Part shown: in pieces, positions 1 to 7,679 of the stretch
How the letters are laid out: each line of letters opens with the position of its first letter
How positions within the stretch are numbered: position 1 is the first letter of the stretch
Source of the DNA: Ferdinandcohnia salidurans
GTDB lineage: Bacteria > Bacillota > Bacilli > Bacillales > Bacillaceae_L
Direction of reading: 5' to 3'
Assembly (NCBI RefSeq): GCF_042680725.1
Contig: NZ_JBHUEK010000025.1
Location: forward strand, 620,001-684,000
Length of the DNA stretch: 64,000 nucleotides
Program-made: the position numbers and the translations under genes
Notes under the pieces: model-generated
What the model saw: only the letters and a program-made list of their open reading frames with translations
The model's database searches: none
What the model was told of the DNA's origin: nothing

Positions 1-158
1 TGTTCGTTTACATATACTTGTAGCCATTTGTAAAAGGTTTTTTCATCAATTACAAGATTCTCTTGTATGTAAGTCTCTAATCCAAAAGAATGGCTAAATG
101 CCCCAGTCGGTAGGTTAGAGTCACATAGCTGAAATAAAGAGAGGATATTTTTATCCAT
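1..158 (-). CDS. ureF: Urease accessory protein UreF (5' part; gene runs off the window)
   Basis: Only the N-terminal ~52 residues are visible. They read as the start of UreF: MDKNILSLFQLCDSNLPTGA, then FSHSFGLE, the family's conserved N-terminal signature. UreF acts with UreD/UreH and UreG in the cytoplasm to load nickel into apo-urease. The ATG at 158 overlaps the ureE stop (151-153) by 8 bases, so the two are translationally coupled. The gene order ureA-B-C-E-F predicts ureG and ureD beyond position 1; that is inference. Confidence 0.9.
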   Translation of the reverse strand, partial: MDKNILSLFQLCDSNLPTGAFSHSFGLETYIQENLVIDEKTFYKWLQVYVNE

Positions 159-606
159 GGCTATGACCTATATGCCTAAACGCTTGTTTTACCTTTCTGT
201 CTTCCCGTTTATAAGGAATTTCAAGCTGCTGTAACAATTCCTCTATTAAATAATCATATTGAACGAGCATATTTTCGTCTTCAAACTGAGCAGGGATGTG
301 ACGATTTCCCAGCTGATGAGCAATTGTCCCCATTTCCTTTATATTCTGAGGACTGATGACAAGCAGGTCGTCCGAAAGTACGTCAATGACAATCATATTT
401 TTATCATCCATGTATAACACATCGCCTGCTTCTAGATCGCGTGCTTCCTTCAACCGAATCCCTATTTCTTTCCCATGATCGGTTTTTACTCTTTGGATTC
501 TTTTTACTAAATGTGAGCTTTCTAAATATACTTTTTCGATATGGCGCTTCTCAATTTCACTGCGATCCATTTCTTCTATATTTGTTAGCACTTTTTCAAT
601 AATCAA
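151..606 (-). CDS. ureE: Urease accessory protein UreE (nickel metallochaperone)
   Basis: This 151-residue protein has the UreE layout: an N-terminal beta-rich peptide-binding half and a ferredoxin-like nickel-binding half. It ends in a short histidine-containing tail (HIGHSHG, residues 145-151), which in the family contributes to Ni binding; the tail is much shorter than the poly-His tail of Klebsiella UreE. The start lies 11 bases after the ureC stop and the 3' end overlaps ureF. Its job is to bring Ni(II) to the UreDFG-apo-urease complex. Identity is secure from sequence and context. Confidence 0.93.
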   Translation of the reverse strand: MIIEKVLTNIEEMDRSEIEKRHIEKVYLESSHLVKRIQRVKTDHGKEIGIRLKEARDLEAGDVLYMDDKNMIVIDVLSDDLLVISPQNIKEMGTIAHQLGNRHIPAQFEDENMLVQYDYLIEELLQQLEIPYKREDRKVKQAFRHIGHSHG

Positions 607-617
607 CTATGTTCACC

Positions 618-2330
618 TCAAAATAGAAAATATCGCTGCCCCATAGGAACCACATCAACCGGTTCACATGTTAACAGTTCCCCATTTACTTTCACTTCAT
701 ATGTTTGTGGATCAACCGTAATTTCTGGTGTTTCTGAATTCAATTTCATATCCTTTTTCGATAGCGTGCGAATGCCACCAACTGGGAGGATTATTTTTTC
801 TAATCCTAGTTTTTCATGAACTCCTTCATCAAAAGCTGCCTGAGAAACAAAGGTGGCTGAGCTTTTCGATAAAGCTTTTCCGTATTGTGCGTACATTGGG
901 CGATAAATGTACGGCTGTGGGGTTGGAATGGACGCATTGGCATCCCCCATTAAACCAGTAACAACTAGACCGTTCTTAATCACCATCTCTGGTTTTACTC
1001 CAAAAAACTTTGGTGACCATAATACAAGGTCAGCCATTTTTCCTTCTTCGATAGAGCCAACATGTTTGGAGATTCCATGTGTAATTGCAGGATTGATTGT
1101 GTATTTTGCGATATAACGCTTTGCCCGGTTATTATCTGCATACTTACTATCATTCTGCATGGTTCCTCTTTGTTTTTTCATTTTGTCAGCCACTTGCCAT
1201 GTACGTAAGATGACCTCACCTACACGTCCCATCGCTTGGGAATCAGAGCTGACCATACTGAAAACTCCCATATCTTGAAGAATATCCTCTGCCGCAATCG
1301 TTTCCCTTCTAATTCTTGAATCTGCAAAGGCAATATCTTCAGGAACTGAAGGATTTAAGTGGTGACATACCATGACCATATCTAAGTGTTCATCAACAGT
1401 ATTAATTGTGTATGGGAGTGTCGGGTTTGTTGATGATGGTAAAATATTTGAGTACCCCGCTGATTTTATCAAGTCAGGTGCATGCCCCCCACCTGCACCC
1501 TCTGTATGGTACATATGAAGAACCCGATCTTTTACTGCTGCCATTGTGCGCTCCATAAAGCCACTTTCATTCAATGTATCCGCGTGAAGAGCTACTTGAA
1601 TATCATATTCTTCCGCTACTCTTAATGCATAGTCGAGGGATGAACCAGTAGCACCCCAATCTTCGTGAACCTTTAACCCAATAACCCCAGCTTTTACTTG
1701 CTCCGCTAATGGCTCCATGGATGCCGCATGTCCTTTTCCTGTAAATCCGACATTAATTGGAAGGCCCTCTGCTGCTTGGAGCATACGGTGGATATTCCAT
1801 TCACCTGGTGTGACCGTAGTGGCCTTTGATCCAGCAACAGGACCAGTCCCACCGCCTATTAAAGTCGTTGTTCCTGATGTAAGCGCAACTTGGACCTGCT
1901 CCGGGTTAATAAAGTGCACATGCGTGTCAATCGCACCAGCTGTGACGATTAACCCTTCTCCCGCAATAATTTCTGTCGATGCACCAATAATAATGTCGAC
2001 ATTATCCATCACTAACGGGTTACCACTTTTTCCAATCTTATAGATTTTTCCGTCTCGAATGGCAAGGTCTGCCTTTACAATCCCAGTGTAATCAAGAATG
2101 ACTACGTTTGTAATAACCGTATCCGCTACACCTTCTCCTCGGGTAGCAAGCGGATGCTGTCCCATTCCATCACGAATTACCTTACCGCCCCCGAATACAA
2201 CCTCTTCTCCATACGTGGTATAATCCTTTTCAATTTGAATAAATAAATCTGTATCTGCTAGACGAATTGAATCCCCAGTTGTTGGCCCAAACATTTCTGC
2301 GTATTGTTTTCTAGACATTTTGAAACTCAT
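618..2330 (-). CDS. ureC: Urease alpha subunit UreC (catalytic)
   Basis: This 570-residue amidohydrolase hydrolyses urea to ammonia and carbamate at a dinuclear nickel centre. Every expected active-site residue is present at the numbering used for Sporosarcina pasteurii urease: His137 and His139 (DTHVHF), the carbamylated Lys220 (GLKVHEDWG), His249, His275, the flap Cys322-His323 (VCHH) and Asp363. The C-terminus YFLF is typical of the family. The ATG at 2330 shares one base with the ureB stop (TAATG), indicating coupled translation. Length and motifs indicate a functional enzyme. Confidence 0.98.
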   Translation of the reverse strand: MSFKMSRKQYAEMFGPTTGDSIRLADTDLFIQIEKDYTTYGEEVVFGGGKVIRDGMGQHPLATRGEGVADTVITNVVILDYTGIVKADLAIRDGKIYKIGKSGNPLVMDNVDIIIGASTEIIAGEGLIVTAGAIDTHVHFINPEQVQVALTSGTTTLIGGGTGPVAGSKATTVTPGEWNIHRMLQAAEGLPINVGFTGKGHAASMEPLAEQVKAGVIGLKVHEDWGATGSSLDYALRVAEEYDIQVALHADTLNESGFMERTMAAVKDRVLHMYHTEGAGGGHAPDLIKSAGYSNILPSSTNPTLPYTINTVDEHLDMVMVCHHLNPSVPEDIAFADSRIRRETIAAEDILQDMGVFSMVSSDSQAMGRVGEVILRTWQVADKMKKQRGTMQNDSKYADNNRAKRYIAKYTINPAITHGISKHVGSIEEGKMADLVLWSPKFFGVKPEMVIKNGLVVTGLMGDANASIPTPQPYIYRPMYAQYGKALSKSSATFVSQAAFDEGVHEKLGLEKIILPVGGIRTLSKKDMKLNSETPEITVDPQTYEVKVNGELLTCEPVDVVPMGQRYFLF

Positions 2331-2650
2331 TATTTACACCCACCTTCTAAGGGTCCATCCACTTTATTGTTAAAGCCATATACCTTTCGTTCCCCAGCTA
2401 AGCAAATAAGTTGAATCTCTTTTTCGTCTCCGGGTTCAAATCGAACTGCTGCTCCAGCAGGGATATTTAATCGTTTTCCATATGCATCCTCTCTATTAAA
2501 AAGAAGAGCTTCATTCACTTCATAAAAATGAAAGTGTGACCCTACTTGAATAGGACGGTCACCTGTATTTGTAACAGAAAGGGTGTAAATCTCTCTTCCT
2601 TCGTTACAAATAATCTCCTCGTCTTGTAAAACATATTGCCCAGGTATCAT
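2330..2650 (-). CDS. ureB: Urease beta subunit UreB
   Basis: This 106-residue protein is the small structural urease subunit. It carries the family signature VGSHFHFYEVN followed by FNREDAYGKRLNIPAG. It assembles with UreA and UreC into the (ABC)3 trimer. UreA and UreB are separate polypeptides here, as is usual in Bacillaceae, not fused as in Helicobacter. It starts 23 bases after ureA with its own ribosome-binding site (AAGGAGGGATTTC before ATG) and ends in a one-base overlap with ureC. Confidence 0.96.
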   Translation of the reverse strand: MIPGQYVLQDEEIICNEGREIYTLSVTNTGDRPIQVGSHFHFYEVNEALLFNREDAYGKRLNIPAGAAVRFEPGDEKEIQLICLAGERKVYGFNNKVDGPLEGGCK

Positions 2651-2673
2651 TATGAAATCCCTCCTTGAATTGT

Positions 2674-2976
2674 TTAGCGTATTGGACTATGGACTGTGAC
2701 TAATTTCGTTCCATCTGGAAAAGTCACTTCTACCTGTATATCGTCAATCATTTCGGGTATTCCCTCCATAACATCTTCCCGCGACAAAATCGTAGTTCCG
2801 TACTCCATCAGTTCAGCAACGGTTTTTCCGTCTCTTGCTCCTTCAATTACTTCATATGTAATCAATGCGACAGCTTCCGGATAATTTAGTTTTAAGCCTC
2901 TTTCCTTCCGGCGCTTCGCAAGGTCTGCTGCTACAACTATCATGAGCTTGTCAATTTCTCGAGGTAACAAATGCAT
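2674..2976 (-). CDS. ureA: Urease gamma subunit UreA
   Basis: This 100-residue protein matches UreA along its whole length: it starts MHLLPREIDKL and contains ARDGKTVAELM, ending TKLVTVHSPI. It is the first gene of the urease operon. A strong Shine-Dalgarno (GGGAGGTTTAAGTT) precedes the ATG. Urease supplies ammonia from urea. The promoter must lie in the 560 bases upstream; no clear GlnR/TnrA box (TGTNA-N7-TNACA) was found there by eye, so the control of this operon is left open. Confidence 0.96.
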   Translation of the reverse strand: MHLLPREIDKLMIVVAADLAKRRKERGLKLNYPEAVALITYEVIEGARDGKTVAELMEYGTTILSREDVMEGIPEMIDDIQVEVTFPDGTKLVTVHSPIR

Positions 2977-3536
2977 AACTTAAACCTCCCTATTCAATTT
3001 TTTGTGCATTAAAAAAATCCCTTTTTAGGAATTTAGGGTCTGCTTTTTGAAAAATGTTAGAAACTTCCTCCCCTCATTTTTCCCGTTGTAATGCAGTTTA
3101 AACTCTAAAAAGAATATTAAACTCATTTACATTGCACTATTATAGGGTTAAGAATTAGTCTTCCATTTTTTTGTTCACCTCTTTTTGCGTAATAAAAAAA
3201 ACAAACCCTATTGATTTGAATTTTTAACAGTTATAAACATGTTACAGAAATAAAAAATTATTTTAATTTTTAACTATAGAATCTATTCTTTGAAATTTTG
3301 GGGTTAAAGGAGGGACGAATTACTAATTTGCAGAATTGAGGAAATTATCTACAGGAAGATAATAGCATAATTCGACAAAAAACTACAAGCATTTTGTGAA
3401 GTCACTCACAAAATATTCTTCTCCCTCTCCATTCAATATTTTTCAATAATAGTATTAGTTTCACCAAGATAAAATCTTAGAGGATTTTTTAAATAAATCC
3501 AGAATTATGTATTGTATTAAATAAGGAGGAATATAC
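2977..3536. other. Divergent intergenic region between ureA and the M20 dipeptidase
   Basis: This 560-base AT-rich stretch contains no credible gene. It must hold the promoters for the urease operon (leftward) and the dipeptidase (rightward). A TATAAT-like hexamer lies on the minus strand near 3139-3144, with no good -35 partner. The only striking feature is the palindrome at 3391-3414, listed separately. An AAGGAGGA Shine-Dalgarno for the dipeptidase sits at 3523-3530. Confidence 0.6.
3391..3414. promoter_or_regulatory. Palindrome with TGTGA-N6-TCACA core (candidate Crp/Fnr-family site)
   Basis: The sequence shows two perfect 9-base arms, ATTTTGTGA and TCACAAAAT, around AGTCAC. The core TGTGA-N6-TCACA is the consensus known for Crp and Bacillus Fnr. 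It lies 123 bases before the dipeptidase start and about 415 bases before ureA. It is one base too short to match the GlnR/TnrA pattern TGTNA-N7-TNACA. Function is inferred. Confidence 0.45.
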
Positions 3537-4910
3537 GTGAATCCAAATATCCAAAACTACTTAATCGAGAATAGAGAATCTCATCTACAAGAACTCTTTG
3601 ACTTGCTCAAAATTCCTAGCATCAGTGCATTGCCTGATCACAAAGAAGATGTAAAAGCGACTGCAGAATGGGTAGCTCAAAGCTTACGAAACATTGGTAT
3701 GGACAATGTAAGCATTCATCCTACCAAAGGACATCCAGTTGTATATGGGGACTGGCTTCATGCGGAAGGAAAGCCAACTGTTTTGATTTACGGACACTAT
3801 GATGTTCAGCCAGTTGACCCACTTCATTTATGGGACAGCCCTCCATTTGAGCCAGAAATTCGCGATGATAAAATCTATGCACGTGGAGCAAGCGATGACA
3901 AAGGTCAAACATTTATGCATCTCAAGGCATTGGAAACTATTTTAAAAACGGAAGGAAAACTGCCACTCAACTTCAAATTTTGTATTGAAGGTGAAGAGGA
4001 AATCGGAAGTCCGAATCTTCCTGCATTTGTTGAAGAAAACAAAGAGCTTCTTTCTGCAGATGTTATTGTAGTCTCTGATACTAGTATGAATGAACGCGGA
4101 AAACCGACAATTAGTTATGGAGTACGAGGACTTGCAGGCCTTCAAATTGATGTAAAAGGTGCAAAAAGCGACCTACATTCTGGCCTTTATGGTGGTGGCG
4201 TACATAATCCAATTAATGCCCTTGTTCAATTACTAGATTCTTTCCATAATGAAGACGGAAAAATAACTGTTGAAGGGTTCTACGATGACGTTCTACCGAT
4301 AACAGAGGAAGAAAAACAAGCATTTGAGGATTTGAATTTTGATGAGGAAAAACAACGTCAAGAGCTTGGTGTACCTGCTCTTTTTGGAGAGAAAGGCCAT
4401 AGTTATCTTGAGAGAACATGGGTTCGCCCTACTCTTGATATAAACGGAATCTACGGCGGGTTCCAGGGTGAAGGTATCAAAACCGTTATCCCTTCAGAGG
4501 CACATGCAAAAATCACATGTCGACTTGTCCCAAATCAAGATCCTGATGTGATCGTCGAACAACTTAAACAACATATTGAAAAAAATAAACCGGTTGGAAT
4601 TGAAGTGAGCTTGCAGCTTTTTGACAAAGGTGCACCATATGTAACGCCATTTGACCACCCTGCGATTCAAGCAGCAAGTCGTGCTTATGAGCAAGTATAT
4701 AAGGTGCCAACCTCATTTACACGCGGCGGCGGTACATTGCCGATTATCTCAACCCTAGATAAAGTCTTACACGCGCCAATTGTGTTAATGGGATTCGGAC
4801 TTCCAACTGAAAACTTCCATGCACCAAATGAGCACTTCCACCTCGAGAATTTTGACAAAGGGCTGGAAACGCTATGTATATACTGGTTTGAATTAGAGAA
4901 ATCATTGTAA
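3537..4910 (+). CDS. M20-family metallodipeptidase
   Basis: This 457-residue zinc metallopeptidase resembles the CNDP/DUG-type M20 dipeptidases. Metal-site motifs are in order: GHYDVQPV (His87, Asp89), GASDDKG (Asp120), EGEEEIGS (about residues 151-158), a DLHSG motif starting the dimerisation (lid) domain, and ENFHAPNE near the C-terminus giving the last metal-ligand His. It should cleave dipeptides in the cytoplasm; there is no signal peptide. The GTG start is chosen because AAGGAGGA sits 6 bases before it and no ATG is available. It is a single gene followed by a strong terminator. Confidence 0.9.
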   Translation: MNPNIQNYLIENRESHLQELFDLLKIPSISALPDHKEDVKATAEWVAQSLRNIGMDNVSIHPTKGHPVVYGDWLHAEGKPTVLIYGHYDVQPVDPLHLWDSPPFEPEIRDDKIYARGASDDKGQTFMHLKALETILKTEGKLPLNFKFCIEGEEEIGSPNLPAFVEENKELLSADVIVVSDTSMNERGKPTISYGVRGLAGLQIDVKGAKSDLHSGLYGGGVHNPINALVQLLDSFHNEDGKITVEGFYDDVLPITEEEKQAFEDLNFDEEKQRQELGVPALFGEKGHSYLERTWVRPTLDINGIYGGFQGEGIKTVIPSEAHAKITCRLVPNQDPDVIVEQLKQHIEKNKPVGIEVSLQLFDKGAPYVTPFDHPAIQAASRAYEQVYKVPTSFTRGGGTLPIISTLDKVLHAPIVLMGFGLPTENFHAPNEHFHLENFDKGLETLCIYWFELEKSL

Positions 4911-4915
4911 GAGAT

Positions 4916-4949
4916 AAGGTGGATTCCCGGGTTGGGATCCACCTTTTTT
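4916..4949 (+). terminator. Rho-independent terminator of the dipeptidase gene
   Basis: AAGGTGGAT pairs with ATCCACCTT, followed by TTTTTT; it starts 5 bases past the stop codon. Confidence 0.85.
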
Positions 4950-4968
4950 GAGTTTGAGTACGGCTATA

Positions 4969-5080
4969 ACGCAATTATTGAAAATAAAGCGCATTTCCGG
5001 AGATTAATGCGCAATTATCAAAAATAAAGCGTATATCCAAAAAATAAAACACAATTATAGTTCATTAAAACGCAATTAAA
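4969..5080. repeat. Degenerate short tandem repeat rich in CGCAATTA and AAAATAAAGCG
   Basis: Four copies of (A/G)CGCAATTA or ACACAATTA start near 4969, 5009, 5048 and 5069, alternating with AAAATAAA(G/A)C segments. There is no coding potential. It lies between two convergent terminators. It looks like a decayed intergenic repeat array; whether it recurs elsewhere in the genome cannot be told from this window. Confidence 0.55.
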
Positions 5081-5103
5081 AAGCGGACCCACTATGGATC
5101 CAC
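5076..5103 (-). terminator. Terminator of the sucrose operon (after scrK)
   Basis: On the minus strand GTGGATCC pairs with GGGTCCGC (two G-U pairs, loop ATAGT), followed by TTTTTAATT. It begins directly after the scrK stop codon. Confidence 0.75.
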
Positions 5104-5104
5104 C

Positions 5105-6055
5105 TCATTTTTCAGCTAAAAATGCTTGTACCTGCTCAAGTGTCGGCAATGCAGTCATTGCTCCTTTTTGCGAGACAGCCAGCGCGCCAGATACACTAGC
5201 AAACGTAGCCATTTCCTTGATTTCGTCTAGCGTATATTCCGTTATCTTTTTGTCTCTTTCGCTGAACTGGTACAGTAATCCTGATACAAACGCATCTCCT
5301 GCTCCTGTTGTATCCACGCTTTTTACCTTTCTTGCTTCCACAAAAATGGACTCACCCTTAAAGAAAGCATGCACTCCATCCTTACCAAGCGTGATGAACA
5401 AAAGGGGAATATTGTATTGCGCTAGTTTTGTAACACCACGTTCAATATCTGTCTCACCGGTAATAAACTCTAACTCGACCTCTGATAATTTCACGACATC
5501 CGCCTCACTGAGCATTGAAGTGATTTTTCGTTTAGCTGTGTCTAAATCCCTCCATAGCATTGGCCTGAGGTTTGGATCGTAAGAAACGACTAGACCTTTA
5601 TCCTTCGCCAGTTGGAGCGCCCTCTTCGTCGCTGACTCCGCTGGGTCATCAATGAGAGAAATTGAACCAAAGTGGAACACATTATGCTCGTCAAAAAGAG
5701 TCGCTGGAATCTCTTCTGGAGTTAAAAAGCGGTCTGCACTTTTTTCAATATAAAACGAAAACTCCCTCTCACCGTCTTCTCCCAATGTAACAAACGTAAT
5801 GGCTGTTCGAACTTCATTAGAAAGGTACATCGTTTCCGTTTGAACTTTATAGTTCTCCAAGGTCTCTTTTAAAAAATTGCCAAGAACATCATCCCCAACC
5901 TTCCCGATGAAGGACGACTTTGCACCAAGTCTTGCCGCACCTACCGCAACATTCGCCGGCGCACCTCCAGGGCTCTTGAGAAACTGCATATTGTCTTGGT
6001 CAAGTGGAATGAAATCGATTAATGCTTCACCTAAACAAATTACACCTTGTTTCAT
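5105..6055 (-). CDS. scrK: Fructokinase, PfkB/ribokinase family
   Basis: This 316-residue sugar kinase has the two PfkB signatures: GGAPANVAVG (residues 30-39) and DTTGAGDAFVSG (248-259), with the catalytic base Asp254 and the anion hole GAGD. It would phosphorylate the fructose freed when ScrB cleaves sucrose-6-phosphate, giving fructose-6-phosphate. It is last in the scrR-scrA-scrB-scrK string, and this context decides fructose rather than another ketose as substrate. The start MKQGVICLGEALIDF fits the family. It is separated from scrB by 139 bases containing a hairpin. Confidence 0.92.
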   Translation of the reverse strand: MKQGVICLGEALIDFIPLDQDNMQFLKSPGGAPANVAVGAARLGAKSSFIGKVGDDVLGNFLKETLENYKVQTETMYLSNEVRTAITFVTLGEDGEREFSFYIEKSADRFLTPEEIPATLFDEHNVFHFGSISLIDDPAESATKRALQLAKDKGLVVSYDPNLRPMLWRDLDTAKRKITSMLSEADVVKLSEVELEFITGETDIERGVTKLAQYNIPLLFITLGKDGVHAFFKGESIFVEARKVKSVDTTGAGDAFVSGLLYQFSERDKKITEYTLDEIKEMATFASVSGALAVSQKGAMTALPTLEQVQAFLAEK

Positions 6056-6130
6056 TGCTTCACTTTCTTTCGTTTAGATTAGACTACTTACTATTAGGGC
6101 TAAAAGTACAAGCTTGGTATTTTGGGTGAT

Positions 6131-6194
6131 GAGCATGTACCGCAAAACCCTTCTTCCGGTACATGCTTAAGCCTTTTGACGTTGAGCATGTACC
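6131..6194. repeat. scrB-scrK intercistronic hairpin and direct repeat
   Basis: AGCATGTACCG (6132-6142) and CGGTACATGCT (6157-6167) form a perfect 11-bp stem with a 14-base loop. GAGCATGTACC occurs at 6131-6141 and again at 6184-6194, adjoining the scrB stop. With no T-run it is more likely an mRNA-processing or stabilising structure than a terminator (inference). Confidence 0.6.
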
Positions 6195-7634
6195 TCAGCC
6201 CAAATCCCATTTCTTCAAATCAAACTGGACCTTTCCATCTGCTGAAAATATTATAGAATGATCCGCAACATCGGGATAATATCTTGCTGTAAACACTTCT
6301 TCCCCATCATTCACAAAAATCTCAATCGAAGAAGTATCTATAAACACATGTAGTTTCTTCACCGCATCAATCATACAATGGCGCGATTCGAGACTTCCAT
6401 CCTTAAAGTTTTCGCGGTGGAGGCTCATTTTTCCTACCTTCGGAGAATATACAAACCTTGCTCCACCTCGAAAGTTGATTTCAAAGGTTTCCCCTTCGTA
6501 ATTCATTTTATCAAGAAGGAGCTCAACAGCTTCACCTTTTACCCCTTCGAGGGTAACATTTGATGTTGTAAGCTGAACCTCATTATTAGACACTTCATGT
6601 TTACGTAACTGCTGCAACTCTTCCACAGGCTGCTGAATAACTTTTTCCCCTTTACGTATAAGAACACGTGGCAGGGTCATCGCATGTATCCAACCTTTTT
6701 CAATGGTCGGTTGATATTTTTCATAATCATCCGTAATACCCATCCATGCAAAAAGGAGCCTTCTTCCTTTTTCATCAACGGTTGTTTGCGGAGCATAGAA
6801 ATCAAAGCCGCGATCTAATTCAGTAAAAGAGCCATGCTGGTAAGAAGCTTTTTTATAATCTAACTCCCCAACAAAATAACCCGCTTGGAATAAGTTCTGA
6901 TATAAGTCCCCCACTTGGTCAAGCCCTTGCGGTGAAACAAGGAGAACATCCTTCCCGTCTAACTCGAACAAATCTGGGCATTCCCACATATAACCGAACG
7001 GGCCAAGTTGATTCATAAACGAACCCGTTATTGGACCAAGTAACTCCCAATTCTTTAGGTCTGTAGAAGAATAAAGAACAACCTTCCCTTGCTCGTCTAG
7101 ATCTTGTGCTCCCAGCACCATATACCACGTATTATCCTTGTTCCATACCTTTGGGTCACGAAAATGGGCGGTGTAGCCTTCTGGGAGATGGATGACTGGA
7201 CCCTTTTTGTCAAACGTAATCCCGTCCTGTGAAACGGCCATACATTGATAGGTCTCACGGTCCCCATTTTCATCCTTTACATTCCCTGTATAAAATAACA
7301 CCATTTTTCCTTCATGCTCAATGGCACTTCCTGAATAACAGCCATTTTTTTCATACCATTCGCTTGGAGCTAGAGCAATTGGCTGATGCTCCCAGTTTAT
7401 GAGATCCTTTGAGGTAAAATGCCCCCAAAACTTCGCGCCGTGAGACGTTTCAAAAGGGTTCCACTGATAAAACAAGTGGTAAACTCCATTAAATTGAATA
7501 AACCCATTTGGATCATTTAACAAACCAACCGGAGGCATTAAGTGAAATCGCAAACGATATGGATCACTTTCTACCATTTCTCTGTTTCGCTCAACTTCTT
7601 GATTTGCCTTGTTTATTAATTCATGTTGATTCAT
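6195..7634 (-). CDS. scrB: Sucrose-6-phosphate hydrolase (GH32)
   Basis: This is a glycoside hydrolase family 32 enzyme. It has the nucleophile motif LNDPNG (Asp41), the transition-state stabiliser motif RDP (Asp160) and the acid/base motif ECPD (Glu218), numbered from the chosen start. The N-terminal five-bladed propeller is followed by a C-terminal beta-sandwich. It cleaves sucrose-6-phosphate from ScrA into glucose-6-phosphate and fructose in the cytoplasm; there is no signal peptide. The ATG at 7634 (MNQHELIN) is chosen over an upstream in-frame start because AAGGAG lies 6 bases before it, giving 479 residues, normal for the family. Confidence 0.95.
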   Translation of the reverse strand: MNQHELINKANQEVERNREMVESDPYRLRFHLMPPVGLLNDPNGFIQFNGVYHLFYQWNPFETSHGAKFWGHFTSKDLINWEHQPIALAPSEWYEKNGCYSGSAIEHEGKMVLFYTGNVKDENGDRETYQCMAVSQDGITFDKKGPVIHLPEGYTAHFRDPKVWNKDNTWYMVLGAQDLDEQGKVVLYSSTDLKNWELLGPITGSFMNQLGPFGYMWECPDLFELDGKDVLLVSPQGLDQVGDLYQNLFQAGYFVGELDYKKASYQHGSFTELDRGFDFYAPQTTVDEKGRRLLFAWMGITDDYEKYQPTIEKGWIHAMTLPRVLIRKGEKVIQQPVEELQQLRKHEVSNNEVQLTTSNVTLEGVKGEAVELLLDKMNYEGETFEINFRGGARFVYSPKVGKMSLHRENFKDGSLESRHCMIDAVKKLHVFIDTSSIEIFVNDGEEVFTARYYPDVADHSIIFSADGKVQFDLKKWDLG

Positions 7635-7651
7635 GATGAACTCCTTACGTA

Positions 7652-7679
7652 AAGAAGGCAAGTCATTACTTGCCTTCTT
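7652..7679. promoter_or_regulatory. Perfect 12-bp hairpin spanning the scrA stop, just ahead of the scrB ribosome-binding site
   Basis: AAGAAGGCAAGT (7652-7663) and ACTTGCCTTCTT (7668-7679) pair perfectly around a 4-base loop. The scrA stop codon lies at the loop edge, and the scrB Shine-Dalgarno starts within about 7 bases. No T-run follows. It could tune scrA/scrB stoichiometry; this is inferred. Confidence 0.6.

Noticed and set aside
3391..3414. GlnR/TnrA nitrogen box for urease
   Set aside because: The arms are separated by six bases, not seven, and the site is about 415 bases from ureA; it fits Crp/Fnr better.
5094..5582. 162-codon open frame on the plus strand
   Set aside because: It is the complement of scrK; PfkB motifs on the minus strand settle the coding strand.
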